A program made the position numbers and the translations under genes. From contig JAZQKK010000007.1 of the NCBI GenBank assembly GCA_045542115.1, positions 1-64,000 of the forward strand: a DNA stretch of 64,000 nucleotides, read 5' to 3'. The notes beneath the pieces were generated by a model. It did no database searches. It was given only the letters and a program-made list of their open reading frames with translations, and was not told the origin of the DNA. This DNA comes from RGIG995 sp045542115. Its GTDB lineage: Bacteria; Bacillota; Clostridia; Oscillospirales; UBA644. The first letter of the stretch is position 1; each line of letters begins with the position of its first letter. This document shows positions 33,136-41,384 of the stretch, piece by piece.

Positions 33136-34044
33136 ATGGGTAAATATAAAAAGTTTTGGATCGTTCTTGCGGCCGTTCTTCTGTTCTCCACGCTGTTGGC
33201 CACCGTGGGCGTTGTATTCCTTCCCCCCGAAGCAAAAGAAGCGTTGTCTCAATTCGGTTCCACGGGAACGGAAGTGCGGCAGATTCAGACTGCTTTGAAA
33301 AAGCAGGGGTATTATACCGGCTCCGTAGACGGGGTATTCGGGTCTCAGACCCAGGCGGCGGTGCGGAAATTTCAGGCGGCAAAGGGGCTTACCGTGGACG
33401 GAATTTGCGGCAGTGCAACGTTGAGTGCCTTGGGCATCGGCGGTTCGTCTACCACGCTGCGGAAGGGGTCTTCCGGCAGTGGGGTAAAAAAGGTGCAGCA
33501 AAAACTCTCGGATTGGGGATATTACACCGGAAAGATTGATGGTATTTACGGGTCGGGAACCGAATCTGCGGTGCGGAAATTTCAACGAAACAACGGTCTT
33601 ACCGCCGATGGGATATGCGGGATAAGAACGTTGTCTGCAATGGGGCTTTCTTCTGTTGCGGCCTCTTCTCACGCCACGTCGGCAAGCAACGGAGACGTCT
33701 ATCTTTTGGCTCGCATCATTTCTGCGGAGGCTCGGGGAGAATCCTACCGGGGACAGGTCGCCGTGGGGGCGGTGGTGATGAACCGGGTGCGTTCTTCCAA
33801 GTTTCCCAACACCCTGGCGGGGGTCATTTATCAAAAGGGTGCTTTTACCGCCATCGACGACGGGCAGTTTAACGAACCCATCGCGGATTCCGCTTATCGG
33901 GCCGCCCGGGAAGTATTGGCCGGGGCAGACCCTACGGGAGGATGCCTCTATTATTACAATCCCGTTACCGCAACGTCAAAATGGATTTACTCTCTCCCCA
34001 TCAAGATGACCATCGGCAAACACCGGTTTTCGATGGGGAAATAA
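33136..34044 (+). CDS. sleB: Spore cortex-lytic enzyme, SleB type
   Basis: SleB is a lytic transglycosylase that opens spore cortex peptidoglycan during germination. The 302-residue protein has a signal or anchor segment (about 7-28). Two peptidoglycan-binding repeats follow (about 40-95 and 110-170; each has the pattern LKKQGYYTG, VDG, QAAVRKFQ, GICG). The hydrolase_2 catalytic domain then has ISAEARGE near 194-201, with the catalytic Glu. Bacillus SleB has one binding domain; two are common in clostridial relatives. The ATG at 33136 follows AAAGGA by 8 bases. No ypeB partner is next to it. Confidence 0.9.
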   Translation: MGKYKKFWIVLAAVLLFSTLLATVGVVFLPPEAKEALSQFGSTGTEVRQIQTALKKQGYYTGSVDGVFGSQTQAAVRKFQAAKGLTVDGICGSATLSALGIGGSSTTLRKGSSGSGVKKVQQKLSDWGYYTGKIDGIYGSGTESAVRKFQRNNGLTADGICGIRTLSAMGLSSVAASSHATSASNGDVYLLARIISAEARGESYRGQVAVGAVVMNRVRSSKFPNTLAGVIYQKGAFTAIDDGQFNEPIADSAYRAAREVLAGADPTGGCLYYYNPVTATSKWIYSLPIKMTIGKHRFSMGK

Positions 34045-34083
34045 AGGAAGTTGTGTGTGAAAATCAAAATGTAAGCGGTCTTT

Positions 34084-34112
34084 GAATATCTTTTCTTTTC
34101 CCTGCATACAGT
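34084..34112 (+). promoter_or_regulatory. Sigma-E-like sporulation promoter (tentative)
   Basis: GAATATC (34084-34090), 14 bases, CATACAGT (34105-34112) fits the known sigma-E pattern (ATATT-like box, 14-15 bases, CATACA-N-T). It lies 35 bases before the S1-domain gene. Confidence 0.4.
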
Positions 34113-34146
34113 GAAACAGTAACGAAGGGAAAGGAACGTGTTCACA

Positions 34147-35109
34147 ATGGACAAAGAACGGTTTTTACCGGAAGGAACGGTCGGGAAGACCGAACATTCA
34201 CTGGCAACGCTGGAAAAAGCCCGGGCATCGGGACAAATCTTGGAAGCGAAGGCCATTTTATGCGATAGCAGTCATAATCTTGTGGTGGACTTGGGAGATT
34301 TGCGAGGAGTCATTCCCCGGGGAGAGGCCGCGTTGGGGATTCGGGAAGGAACGGTAAAGGACATTGCCATTCTTTCCCGGGTCAATAAGCCGGTCTGTTT
34401 CAAAGTTACCGACCTTCTCCGGCGGGACCAGGTCTCCCATTGCTGTGACCGACAATCGGCTTTTCGACCGGGAACCCTTTCCGACCCCGTGGCGCTGTTG
34501 TCCCGTCGGGCCGCCCAACAGCAGGCTCAGGAAGAATTGCTTTCCCGGGTACGGCCGGGAGACGTTTTGGACGCCCGAATTACCCATTTGGAATCCTTCG
34601 GTGCCTTTGCGGATATCGGATGCGGTGTTGTGGGGTTGATCTCCATTGAAAATATTTCGGTCTCTCGCATTTCCCATCCCCGGGACCGGTTCGTCCGGGA
34701 CCAGGCGGTGAAGGTGGTCGTCAAACAGATTGACCGGGAGAAAAAGCGGTTTATTCTTTCCCACAAGGAATTGCTGGGGACTTGGGAGGAAAACGCCCGA
34801 CAGTTCGAAATCGGGCAGACGGTCTGCGGCACCGTTCGTTCGGTGGAGGAATACGGCATTTTCGTAGAATTGACCCCCAATTTGGCCGGTCTTGCGGAAT
34901 GTAAGGAAGGGGTCGTCCCCGGACAGCAAGCCACGGTGTATATCAAAAATATTATCCCCGAAAAAATGAAAGTAAAACTAAGTCTCATCGACGCGTTCGA
35001 TGCGGAACAACAACCCGCTTTGAAGTATTTTGACCCCCCGGCACATATTGACCGCTTCGTCTATTCTCCCCCCGGCGCTTTGCGACAGGTAGAGACAATC
35101 TTTACATAA
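34147..35109 (+). CDS. S1 RNA-binding domain protein
   Basis: This 320-residue protein consists of three S1-like domains: about 27-95, 140-215 (VRPGDVLDARITHLESFGAFADIG) and 222-290 (GQTVCGTVRSVEEYGIFVEL). It resembles ribosomal protein S1 and clostridial S1-like proteins but is shorter than S1 of Proteobacteria. It probably binds RNA; its target is unknown. The ATG at 34147 is used, with AAAGGA 11 bases before it; a GTG three codons earlier is only 2 bases from that site. A sigma-E-like promoter and the sleB gene upstream raise the possibility of expression during sporulation. Confidence 0.8.
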   Translation: MDKERFLPEGTVGKTEHSLATLEKARASGQILEAKAILCDSSHNLVVDLGDLRGVIPRGEAALGIREGTVKDIAILSRVNKPVCFKVTDLLRRDQVSHCCDRQSAFRPGTLSDPVALLSRRAAQQQAQEELLSRVRPGDVLDARITHLESFGAFADIGCGVVGLISIENISVSRISHPRDRFVRDQAVKVVVKQIDREKKRFILSHKELLGTWEENARQFEIGQTVCGTVRSVEEYGIFVELTPNLAGLAECKEGVVPGQQATVYIKNIIPEKMKVKLSLIDAFDAEQQPALKYFDPPAHIDRFVYSPPGALRQVETIFT

Positions 35110-35126
35110 ATGTTGCAGTTTTTTTC

Positions 35127-35155
35127 TTGACATTCCGCTTTTGTTATAGTATTAT
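35127..35155 (+). promoter_or_regulatory. Sigma-A promoter of the 35.2-36.8 kb gene pair
   Basis: TTGACA (35127-35132), 17 bases, TATTAT (35150-35155). The leader carries a hairpin with 7-bp arms (CCCGTCT / AGACGGG, 35186-35210). Confidence 0.7.
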
Positions 35156-35237
35156 AATATCATAGTGTGGTTGATCAAACCGTTTCCCGTCTTCGGTCTC
35201 CGGAGACGGGTAAGGTCGTTGATAAGGGGGAATTTCT

Positions 35238-35861
35238 CTGGACCGTCTGTTGAAACGGTATATCGTAATTGAATTGATTGCAGGGGGAATCGCCCTTGCC
35301 GTCGGCCTTTTGCTGGGAGGACCGGTCTTGCCGGCGTTGGGCGTTTGTACCGTAGCGTTGGCGGCGCAGATGTGCGTCTTTTCGGACAAGCATCATTGGG
35401 CGATCGTCGTCTTTGGATTGCTTGCCTTGTTAGGATTGGCGGGAAGCGGTCTTTCGTCGTTTTTGTATTTGACCAGTCTGTCCGGTTATGCCAACGACGC
35501 TTCTCCGTTGACGGTACTTTTGGTCGTGGCGGGATTTTTACTGCTTCAAAGCTTTTTGCTTCTTCCCCTGGAAGAACGGGAAGATCTTGCCCTGTTACGG
35601 CGGGGAATCTCCCGAACGGTGCTTTTTTCCGCGCTGGGATTTGCCGGAATCGTGCTGACTTACCTGTTGTCGTATCTGCTTTACGGCTCCGCTTTGGCGG
35701 CGTTGCTGGAAGGGACGACGGTGCAGGATTTTCATTACTTGGAAGGGGTTCTCTCCCTCGCCTTCGTTCTGACGTCCGCTCGGGGCGTTTTGCGAGGTTT
35801 TTTTGGAAAAGAACCGCTGACCGAACAAAACCGGGAGGATATCAATGTTGAAACAACTTAA
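35238..35861 (+). CDS. Unknown membrane protein with six predicted segments
   Basis: I do not recognise this protein of about 207 residues. It has around six hydrophobic segments (roughly 8-28, 30-50, 55-80, 92-112, 122-150, 160-180) and little else. AAGGGGG at 35224-35230 sits 7 bases before an in-frame CTG at 35238, while the nearest standard start, TTG at 35250, is 19 bases away. I therefore suggest CTG initiation; if wrong, the protein is four residues shorter. Its end overlaps the next gene by 17 bases, so the two are coupled and their products may act together. Confidence 0.65.
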   Translation: MDRLLKRYIVIELIAGGIALAVGLLLGGPVLPALGVCTVALAAQMCVFSDKHHWAIVVFGLLALLGLAGSGLSSFLYLTSLSGYANDASPLTVLLVVAGFLLLQSFLLLPLEEREDLALLRRGISRTVLFSALGFAGIVLTYLLSYLLYGSALAALLEGTTVQDFHYLEGVLSLAFVLTSARGVLRGFFGKEPLTEQNREDINVETT

Positions 35862-36804
35862 TATTTGGAAAAACGTGTGGAATCTTTTCTTACGCTACGC
35901 AATGATTTGCGTGTTTATGTTTATGTGTGTGGTGGTCATTTCCACCAACTCTTCTCTGTTGGGGCCGTTGTTCGGCGTGTTCTATTTCATTGCCCTGATT
36001 TATTATTTCTGGTTCACGATGCGTACCGAAGGGGAATTGGACGTGAACCGGGAAAAAATCGGACAAATGCCCCGATTCCGTTGGAAGGGTGCGGTTTGTG
36101 CCTTTATTTTGGCGGTTCCTCTGATGATAATCAACGTGGTCCCCAACTTCTTTGCAAACCCTGTTCCGGCAGAATACCAGGCGTATTTTACCGGAGAACC
36201 CACCTATCTGTCCGTCACGGACGAGTTTAATCAATCCCTTCGGGAGATTTCCGGAAAGAAAGGATATATTTCCGAAATCACCTTTGACAAAGAAGGGCAA
36301 ATCCTTCATATTACCTACGAAACGTCCACCGGATATACCGTTTTGTGCGACGGGACCACCCAGGACCAGAATAAGATTTACGCCCTGACATCCGGGGCGG
36401 CGACCAACGGGGCAGGGGAATCGGTGAAGGTGTATTACACCAACAACGCCACCCTTTCGGACTTACAGTTGGGAGCCTTTGAGGAATGTAAAAATGCCGT
36501 GGACGACATTGCCGCAGTGATGGGCAGTTATCCTCACTGGCAGCAGATTCTGGCTATTGCAAAGTCGGTTCTTGCCATCGGGTTGCAGTATTTCTGTGCT
36601 ATTTTTGCCGGGCCGGAAAACGCCGCGCTCAGTTCGGTGATTTATTGTATTTGTATGCTGGTTCTTTGTGTTTCCGCACAGGTGGGATATGAGATGGGAT
36701 ATCGCAACATCGTTATTTTGCGGAAAAAGAAGCCGGTCAACGACCCCAAGGCCGGAGACAGCGTAGTGATTCAGCGGGGTAAATTCTCTGACGAAGAAAA
36801 ATAA
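35845..36804 (+). CDS. Unknown membrane protein with a large extracytoplasmic domain
   Basis: This 319-residue protein is not recognised. It has three N-terminal membrane segments (about 14-33, 39-58 and 84-104), a mixed alpha/beta domain (about 110-225) that should lie outside, and two C-terminal segments (about 228-250 and 256-280) ending in a charged tail. The outer domain contains KGYISEITFDKEGQILHITY, a beta-hairpin pattern, but no catalytic motif. GGGAGG lies 6 bases before the ATG. It overlaps and is coupled to the preceding membrane gene; the oxidoreductase gene follows after 35 bases. Confidence 0.7.
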   Translation: MLKQLNIWKNVWNLFLRYAMICVFMFMCVVVISTNSSLLGPLFGVFYFIALIYYFWFTMRTEGELDVNREKIGQMPRFRWKGAVCAFILAVPLMIINVVPNFFANPVPAEYQAYFTGEPTYLSVTDEFNQSLREISGKKGYISEITFDKEGQILHITYETSTGYTVLCDGTTQDQNKIYALTSGAATNGAGESVKVYYTNNATLSDLQLGAFEECKNAVDDIAAVMGSYPHWQQILAIAKSVLAIGLQYFCAIFAGPENAALSSVIYCICMLVLCVSAQVGYEMGYRNIVILRKKKPVNDPKAGDSVVIQRGKFSDEEK

Positions 36805-36839
36805 ACGAAAACAATTTCGTATCCAAAGGAGCATATTTT

Positions 36840-37931
36840 ATGGAAAATAAGAAGTTTCGCGTTGCCGTTATCGGTTGCGGGGGCATTGCCAACGGAAAGC
36901 ATCTTCCTGCATTGAAAGCATTGAGCGACGAAGTGGACGTAGTTGCTTTCTGCGATATTATTGAAGAACGTGCTGTGAAGGCGAAGGCCGAATACGGAAC
37001 GGAGGATGCAAAAGTCTACACCGATTATAAGGAACTGCTGAAAGACGCGACGATTGATGCGGTTCACGTTTGTACCCCCAATAAATCCCACGCTTGTATC
37101 TCCATTGCCGCAATGGAATCCGGAAAGCACGTTTTGTGCGAAAAGCCGATGGCAAAGACTGCCGCGGAAGCCAAAGAAATGTTGGAGGCTTCCAAGCGCA
37201 CCGGCAAGAAACTGACCATCGGATATCAGACCCGTCAAGCCCCGGAAATGCAGTTGGTCAAAAAAATGGCAGACGACGGAAAGTTCGGCCATATCTATTA
37301 CGGAAAGGCCCTGGCGCTTCGCCGCCGCGCCGTTCCTACCTGGGGTGTCTTTTTGAATGAAGAAGAACAGGGGGGCGGACCGCTGATCGACATCGGGACC
37401 CACGCCTTAGACCTGACTCTGTGGACGATGAACAATTACGAGGTTGCTTCCGTGTCCGGAAACGTTCACTACGAGTTGCGGGGAAGAGAAAATGCCGCAA
37501 ACGCTTGGGGGCCCTGGGACCCGGAAAAATATACGGTGGAAGACTCTGCGTTCGGTTTTATTAAAATGAAGAACGGCGCCACGATTATTCTGGAATCTTC
37601 TTGGGCCATCAATTTGATGGAAGCCAAAGAAGCGCAGTATATCCTGGCCGGTACGGAAGCCGGCGTGGACTTTGTGGACGGCGTTCGCATCAACGGGGAA
37701 GAATATTCCCGTCTGTATACCAAATCCGTAGACCTGAAAAAGGGTGGCGTTGCCTTCTTTGAAGGTGCAAAGGCGGAAGCTCCCGGGACTGCCGAGGCCC
37801 GTCAATGGTATAAGGCTCTTCGGGAAGGAACCGACCCCTGCGTTCTCCCCGAACAGGCGTTGGTCGTTTCCCAGATTCTGGAAGCCATCTACGAATCCTA
37901 CAAAACCGGAAAGACCATTTATTTTAATTGA
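36840..37931 (+). CDS. Gfo/Idh/MocA-family NAD(P)-dependent oxidoreductase
   Basis: This 363-residue enzyme should oxidise or reduce a sugar, inositol or related polyol. It has the N-terminal Rossmann motif VIGCGGIANGKH at 11-22, the family signature CEKPMAKT near 100-107 with its lysine, and a C-terminal alpha/beta domain with GGPLIDIGTHALD near 180, whose Asp and His take part in catalysis. The substrate cannot be told. AAAGGAG lies 8 bases before the ATG. It follows the two unknown membrane genes and ends at a terminator; the operon link suggests nothing clear about its job. Confidence 0.9.
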   Translation: MENKKFRVAVIGCGGIANGKHLPALKALSDEVDVVAFCDIIEERAVKAKAEYGTEDAKVYTDYKELLKDATIDAVHVCTPNKSHACISIAAMESGKHVLCEKPMAKTAAEAKEMLEASKRTGKKLTIGYQTRQAPEMQLVKKMADDGKFGHIYYGKALALRRRAVPTWGVFLNEEEQGGGPLIDIGTHALDLTLWTMNNYEVASVSGNVHYELRGRENAANAWGPWDPEKYTVEDSAFGFIKMKNGATIILESSWAINLMEAKEAQYILAGTEAGVDFVDGVRINGEEYSRLYTKSVDLKKGGVAFFEGAKAEAPGTAEARQWYKALREGTDPCVLPEQALVVSQILEAIYESYKTGKTIYFN

Positions 37932-37966
37932 TTTTAAAAACCGGTACGGTTTAAATTGAACGGAAC

Positions 37967-38013
37967 AATCGAGCATTGAAGGAAGAAAATTCCTGTCAGT
38001 GCTCGATTTTTTT
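37967..38013 (+). terminator. Rho-independent terminator
   Basis: AATCGAGCATTGA pairs with TCAGTGCTCGATT, and AGGAA with TTCCT inside it; seven T follow. It ends the oxidoreductase transcript. Confidence 0.8.
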
Positions 38014-38097
38014 GCATTAAAACGCCGTTGGAAAAAAATGGGAGCCGTAAAGTCTTTCCTGGCGGGAAGGATAAGAAAAGAAAGGAGGCAGAATGCC

Positions 38098-38844
38098 TTG
38101 AAAAAATGGATTCAAATCATTGCACTTGCGATGCTTCTGGCGGTGTGTCTCGCCCTTCCTCTTTCCGCGCAGAAGACCGATTATCAAATTGGAGAAACCG
38201 AAGGAGGTCTTCTCAATGACGGAAAGGTAAAGGACGCCTTTCAGAAGGCCGTGGACAAATTTAAGGAATGGACTTATGAAGGAATGCCTTCCGGCTACGT
38301 GACCCGGGAAGACGACTATTACCTTCAAACCTATACCGACAAAGATGACAATAAAGCCGCCGTCTACGTAGGGCCGGATTACGGTTCTTACGTGTTGCGA
38401 GGACCCATCTACCAACAGTTGGATTCTCTGGGTGGTTTAAAAACGATGGGGAGACCCGTCTCCGACGCGTATCAGGTAAAGGAAACTTGGTATCAGAATT
38501 TTGAAAACGGATACGCCACCGTTTCCGGAGATTCCGGGAAGGCGACCTTTATTAGAGGTTCTCACGCCGACGAACAGGGAAAGATTTCTCCCATTACGGC
38601 AACCACCGATACGTCCACCAATTCCGGTGCTTCTTCCGGGACAAGCGGCAGTGACGGAAATACAATGACCACCGACACCGATTCGACCCAGAACAATACC
38701 GTTCCTTCTCCCTCGGAAATGGTCAGTGACGTGGTCAGCGACGTGGAAGAGGCCGCACCCAAATGGGGAATGTGGATTTTTATTATTCTGCTGTTGGTCG
38801 CCATCGGAATTTTAGTGGTTTACTGGTTCCTGAAAAAGCGGTAA
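38098..38844 (+). CDS. Membrane-anchored LGFP-repeat-like surface protein
   Basis: The 248-residue protein has a signal peptide (about 1-22). An outer domain follows, with one or two repeats resembling LGFP wall-binding repeats (QLDSLGGLKTMGRPVSDAY, then YQNFENGYATV). A Ser/Thr/Asn/Gly linker (about 160-205) and a C-terminal membrane segment ending LKKR complete it. It is therefore a surface protein held by its C-terminus; no sortase motif is seen. The start is the TTG at 38098 because AAAGGAGG lies 9 bases ahead. An ATG at 38092 is out of frame and stops at once. Confidence 0.7.
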   Translation: MKKWIQIIALAMLLAVCLALPLSAQKTDYQIGETEGGLLNDGKVKDAFQKAVDKFKEWTYEGMPSGYVTREDDYYLQTYTDKDDNKAAVYVGPDYGSYVLRGPIYQQLDSLGGLKTMGRPVSDAYQVKETWYQNFENGYATVSGDSGKATFIRGSHADEQGKISPITATTDTSTNSGASSGTSGSDGNTMTTDTDSTQNNTVPSPSEMVSDVVSDVEEAAPKWGMWIFIILLLVAIGILVVYWFLKKR

Positions 38845-38854
38845 TTCTTGCGTT

Positions 38855-38893
38855 ACGTCCTGTCCGCCTCTCGGCGGCGCAGGACGTTTTTTT
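38855..38893 (+). terminator. Rho-independent terminator
   Basis: ACGTCCTGTCCGCC and GGCGGCGCAGGACGT form a long stem followed by seven T. Confidence 0.85.
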
Positions 38894-38966
38894 CCTTTTT
38901 TGAGCAGGAAGGGAAATTCGCGTCGGAATGTTCAAAAATTTGTAAATCTTTTCCTTTCGCCTGCTC

Positions 38967-38995
38967 TTGAAAAACCTATATTATTGTAGTATAAT
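38967..38995 (+). promoter_or_regulatory. Sigma-A promoter of the decarboxylase operon
   Basis: TTGAAA (38967-38972), 17 bases, TATAAT (38990-38995); the leader is about 80 bases. Confidence 0.85.
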
Positions 38996-39078
38996 ATATA
39001 ATGGAGAAAATTGGAGAACCTGTCCGTTTTACTCCGTTCCATATCTGTAATTTCAAATTGTTCAGGAGGATAAAAATA

Positions 39079-40497
39079 ATGAATGCTCAGGAAAAATCCG
39101 TGCGCATTGAAGCACTCCGGACTGAGATTGAGGGGAAACCCGAAACCTTTTCCGGTTCTACCGCACGGGAACGGCTGGCACTTCTTTTTGACGAAGGTTC
39201 CTTCGTTGAAGTCGGTGCATTTGTCCGTCAGCGTCCTACCGAATACGGGAGTGTCGATTCCCCCGAGGGAGTCGTGACCGGTTACGGTGCCGTGGACGGA
39301 GTCTTGGTCTTTGCCTTTGCCCAGGACCCTGCGGTCAGCAAAGGGGCGGTCAGCGAAATGCACGCCCAAAAAATTAAAAACATCGTTTCTATGGCGATGA
39401 AGGCCGACGCTCCCTTGGTCTCTATGCTGGATTCTTGTGGAATGCGTGTAGGAGAGGGAATCGATGCCCTTGCCGGATACGGAGAAATTTTGTCTCTGTG
39501 CAGTGAGATGCAGGGCGTAATTCCCCACGTTTGTGTGGTCAGTGGTGTCTGTGCCGGTGCTCTGTCCTTCCTTCCCGCCTTTGCCGATTATACGGTAATG
39601 TTGAAAAATGCGGAATTGTTCCTTTCTGCTCCTTCCGTGGTCCAGGCTCGTTTCGGTCAAAAGACCGGAGACGCCAACGCCGCTTACGAATCCGGACTTG
39701 CTTCTGTGATTTGTGATACCGATGCCCAGGCTGCTGATGCGGTGCGGGATTTCTTTACCGCGTTCGGCGCCGTGGAGCCTGGGGACGACGTCAACCGTCT
39801 GACCGGTCAGATTGCCGATTTGATTTCTGTCGACGGCTACGACGTGGTCAGCGTGGTTGAGCAGATTGCCGACAACGGTGCAATTTTGGAACTGTCCGGC
39901 GGATACGCCAAAAATATCGTCACCGGTCTTATTCATTTGGACGGAACTCCCTGTGGCGTTATTGCCAACAATCCCGCCGTGGAGAATGGGGATTTGGACA
40001 GTGCCGCTTGCGACAAAGCCGCGAAGTTTATTGAATTCTGCGACAACTACGATATTCCCGTTATCACCTTGGTGGATACCAACGGCTTTGCCGTTCAGGT
40101 GGGGGCGAATATCTCGGAATCCGCCCGTCTTTTGGCCGCTTACTCCGATTCCGACGCGGTGAAGATCACCCTGATTACCGGCCGTGCATACGGCGCCGGA
40201 TATCTTTCGATGGGGGCAAAGCATACGGGGGCCGACGTGGTTCTCGCATATCCCACCGCGCAGATTGCACCTCTGCCCGCCGATACGGGGGCGGTGTTCT
40301 TGGCGGAAAAGGAAATCGCTTCTGCCGACGACCCGGTAGCGACCCGTAACGAAAAGATTGCCTGCTACGCCGAGACGATCGCCTCTCCTTTGCAGGCGGC
40401 TCGGAGAGGGTACGTGGACGATATTATTGATATCGCCACCACCCGTCAGTTGCTTATCAGTTCTTTGAACGTCTTTTTACAGGAAGGTGAACTGTGA
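39079..40497 (+). CDS. Acyl-CoA carboxyltransferase subunit, MmdA-like
   Basis: The 472-residue protein has the two crotonase-type halves of the biotin-dependent acyl-CoA carboxyltransferases (PF01039), as in methylmalonyl-CoA decarboxylase alpha. MLDSCGMRVGEG near 112 and ITGRAYGAGYLSMGAKH near 365-380 fit the family. Two places differ from what I recall of classic MmdA: the usual DVPGF is DTNGF, and the first oxyanion loop reads GVCAGAL rather than G-x-CAGG. The CoA substrate is therefore uncertain: methylmalonyl, malonyl or another acyl. AGGAGG lies 8 bases before the ATG at 39079. It is first of five genes and overlaps the next by one base (TGATG). Confidence 0.85.
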   Translation: MNAQEKSVRIEALRTEIEGKPETFSGSTARERLALLFDEGSFVEVGAFVRQRPTEYGSVDSPEGVVTGYGAVDGVLVFAFAQDPAVSKGAVSEMHAQKIKNIVSMAMKADAPLVSMLDSCGMRVGEGIDALAGYGEILSLCSEMQGVIPHVCVVSGVCAGALSFLPAFADYTVMLKNAELFLSAPSVVQARFGQKTGDANAAYESGLASVICDTDAQAADAVRDFFTAFGAVEPGDDVNRLTGQIADLISVDGYDVVSVVEQIADNGAILELSGGYAKNIVTGLIHLDGTPCGVIANNPAVENGDLDSAACDKAAKFIEFCDNYDIPVITLVDTNGFAVQVGANISESARLLAAYSDSDAVKITLITGRAYGAGYLSMGAKHTGADVVLAYPTAQIAPLPADTGAVFLAEKEIASADDPVATRNEKIACYAETIASPLQAARRGYVDDIIDIATTRQLLISSLNVFLQEGEL

Positions 40498-40904
40498 TGA
40501 CTAATTTCCTTGCCTATTCCACCGACGTTCCCGGAAACATCCCCGGACAGCTTGGATACGGCCTTGGGGTTACCGCTATTGGGGTCATCATCGTTTTCGC
40601 CGTACTGATTTTGATTATGCTGGTCATCTACCTGTTCCAAGCAATTTTTGGCTTGAAGCAAGAGAAACCGGCAACCCCGAAAAAGGAGACGGCTCCCGCT
40701 TCGGTTTCCACGCCTGTTCCCACAAAGGAATCCGTCGTTTCTGCCGGAGGAAATCCGGAAGAAATGGTAGCCGCCATTGCCGCCGCGACTGCGATGGCTC
40801 AGGAGGAATTGTTGGTGGTGCTTGCCGCCGCCGTGGCCGCCCAAGAAGGGTGCGACCCCTCCTCGTCTCGCTATCGCATCCGGTCCTTCCGCCGTATTCT
40901 GTAA
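40497..40904 (+). CDS. OadG-type gamma/delta subunit of the Na+ pump decarboxylase
   Basis: The 135-residue protein has one membrane segment (about 22-48), a Lys/Pro/Thr-rich linker, and a C-terminal helix with EEMVAAIAAATAMAQ and SSRYRIRS. These are features of OadG/MmdD subunits, which hold the complex together at the membrane. The start codon overlaps the stop of the carboxyltransferase gene, so they are coupled. The ATG at 40497 is used; the preceding GTG is in frame but weaker. Confidence 0.85.
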   Translation: MTNFLAYSTDVPGNIPGQLGYGLGVTAIGVIIVFAVLILIMLVIYLFQAIFGLKQEKPATPKKETAPASVSTPVPTKESVVSAGGNPEEMVAAIAAATAMAQEELLVVLAAAVAAQEGCDPSSSRYRIRSFRRIL

Positions 40905-40949
40905 TTTACCGTCGTAATGAAATTTGAAATCTGAAAGGAATCAACGATT

Positions 40950-41348
40950 ATGAAAAAGTATAACATCACCGTAAACGGAACTACCTATGAAGTTTTTGTG
41001 GAAGAAGCCGGCGTGGTTGCTTCTGCTCCCGTGGCTGCTCCCGTAGCCGCTCCCGCTCCTGCCCCTGTTGCTGCACCCGCTCCTGTGGCTGCCCCCGCTC
41101 CTGCCGCTCCCGCCCCCGTGGCCGCTCCCGCCGATGCGGAACCCGTTAAAGCTCCGATGCCCGGCAATATTATGAAGGTCAACGTAAAGGTCGGCGATGC
41201 AGTAAAGAAGGGCGACACGTTGTGCGTTCTGGAAGCAATGAAGATGGAAAACGACATTAAGGCCGGGAAAGACGGTACGGTGGCCGCGGTTCACGTAAAT
41301 CAGGGTGCCACGGTCAACACCGGAGATTTGTTGGTTTCTCTTTCCTGA
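40950..41348 (+). CDS. Biotin carboxyl carrier protein
   Basis: The 132-residue protein carries biotin on Lys98 in the motif EAMKMEN, and so shuttles CO2 between the carboxyltransferases and the membrane pump. An N-terminal strand region (1-22) is followed by an Ala/Pro linker (about 24-62; seven or so AAP-type repeats) and the biotinyl domain (about 63-132). It is the only biotin carrier in the operon, so both carboxyltransferases probably use it. AAAGGA lies 10 bases before the ATG. Confidence 0.95.
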   Translation: MKKYNITVNGTTYEVFVEEAGVVASAPVAAPVAAPAPAPVAAPAPVAAPAPAAPAPVAAPADAEPVKAPMPGNIMKVNVKVGDAVKKGDTLCVLEAMKMENDIKAGKDGTVAAVHVNQGATVNTGDLLVSLS

Positions 41349-41384
41349 TTTTCCCACGGAACAAATTAGGAAAGGAACAATGCT

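Noticed and set aside
34066..34084. Catabolite (cre)-like sequence TGTAAGCGGTCTTTG
   Set aside because: The second half does not match the cre palindrome.
38932..40224. 430-residue antisense frame over the MmdA-like gene
   Set aside because: Low-complexity His/Gly/Asn-rich translation running through a promoter; no ribosome site.
41034..41140. GC-rich direct repeats in the biotin carrier gene
   Set aside because: These encode the normal Ala/Pro linker of biotin carrier proteins, not a CRISPR or mobile repeat.
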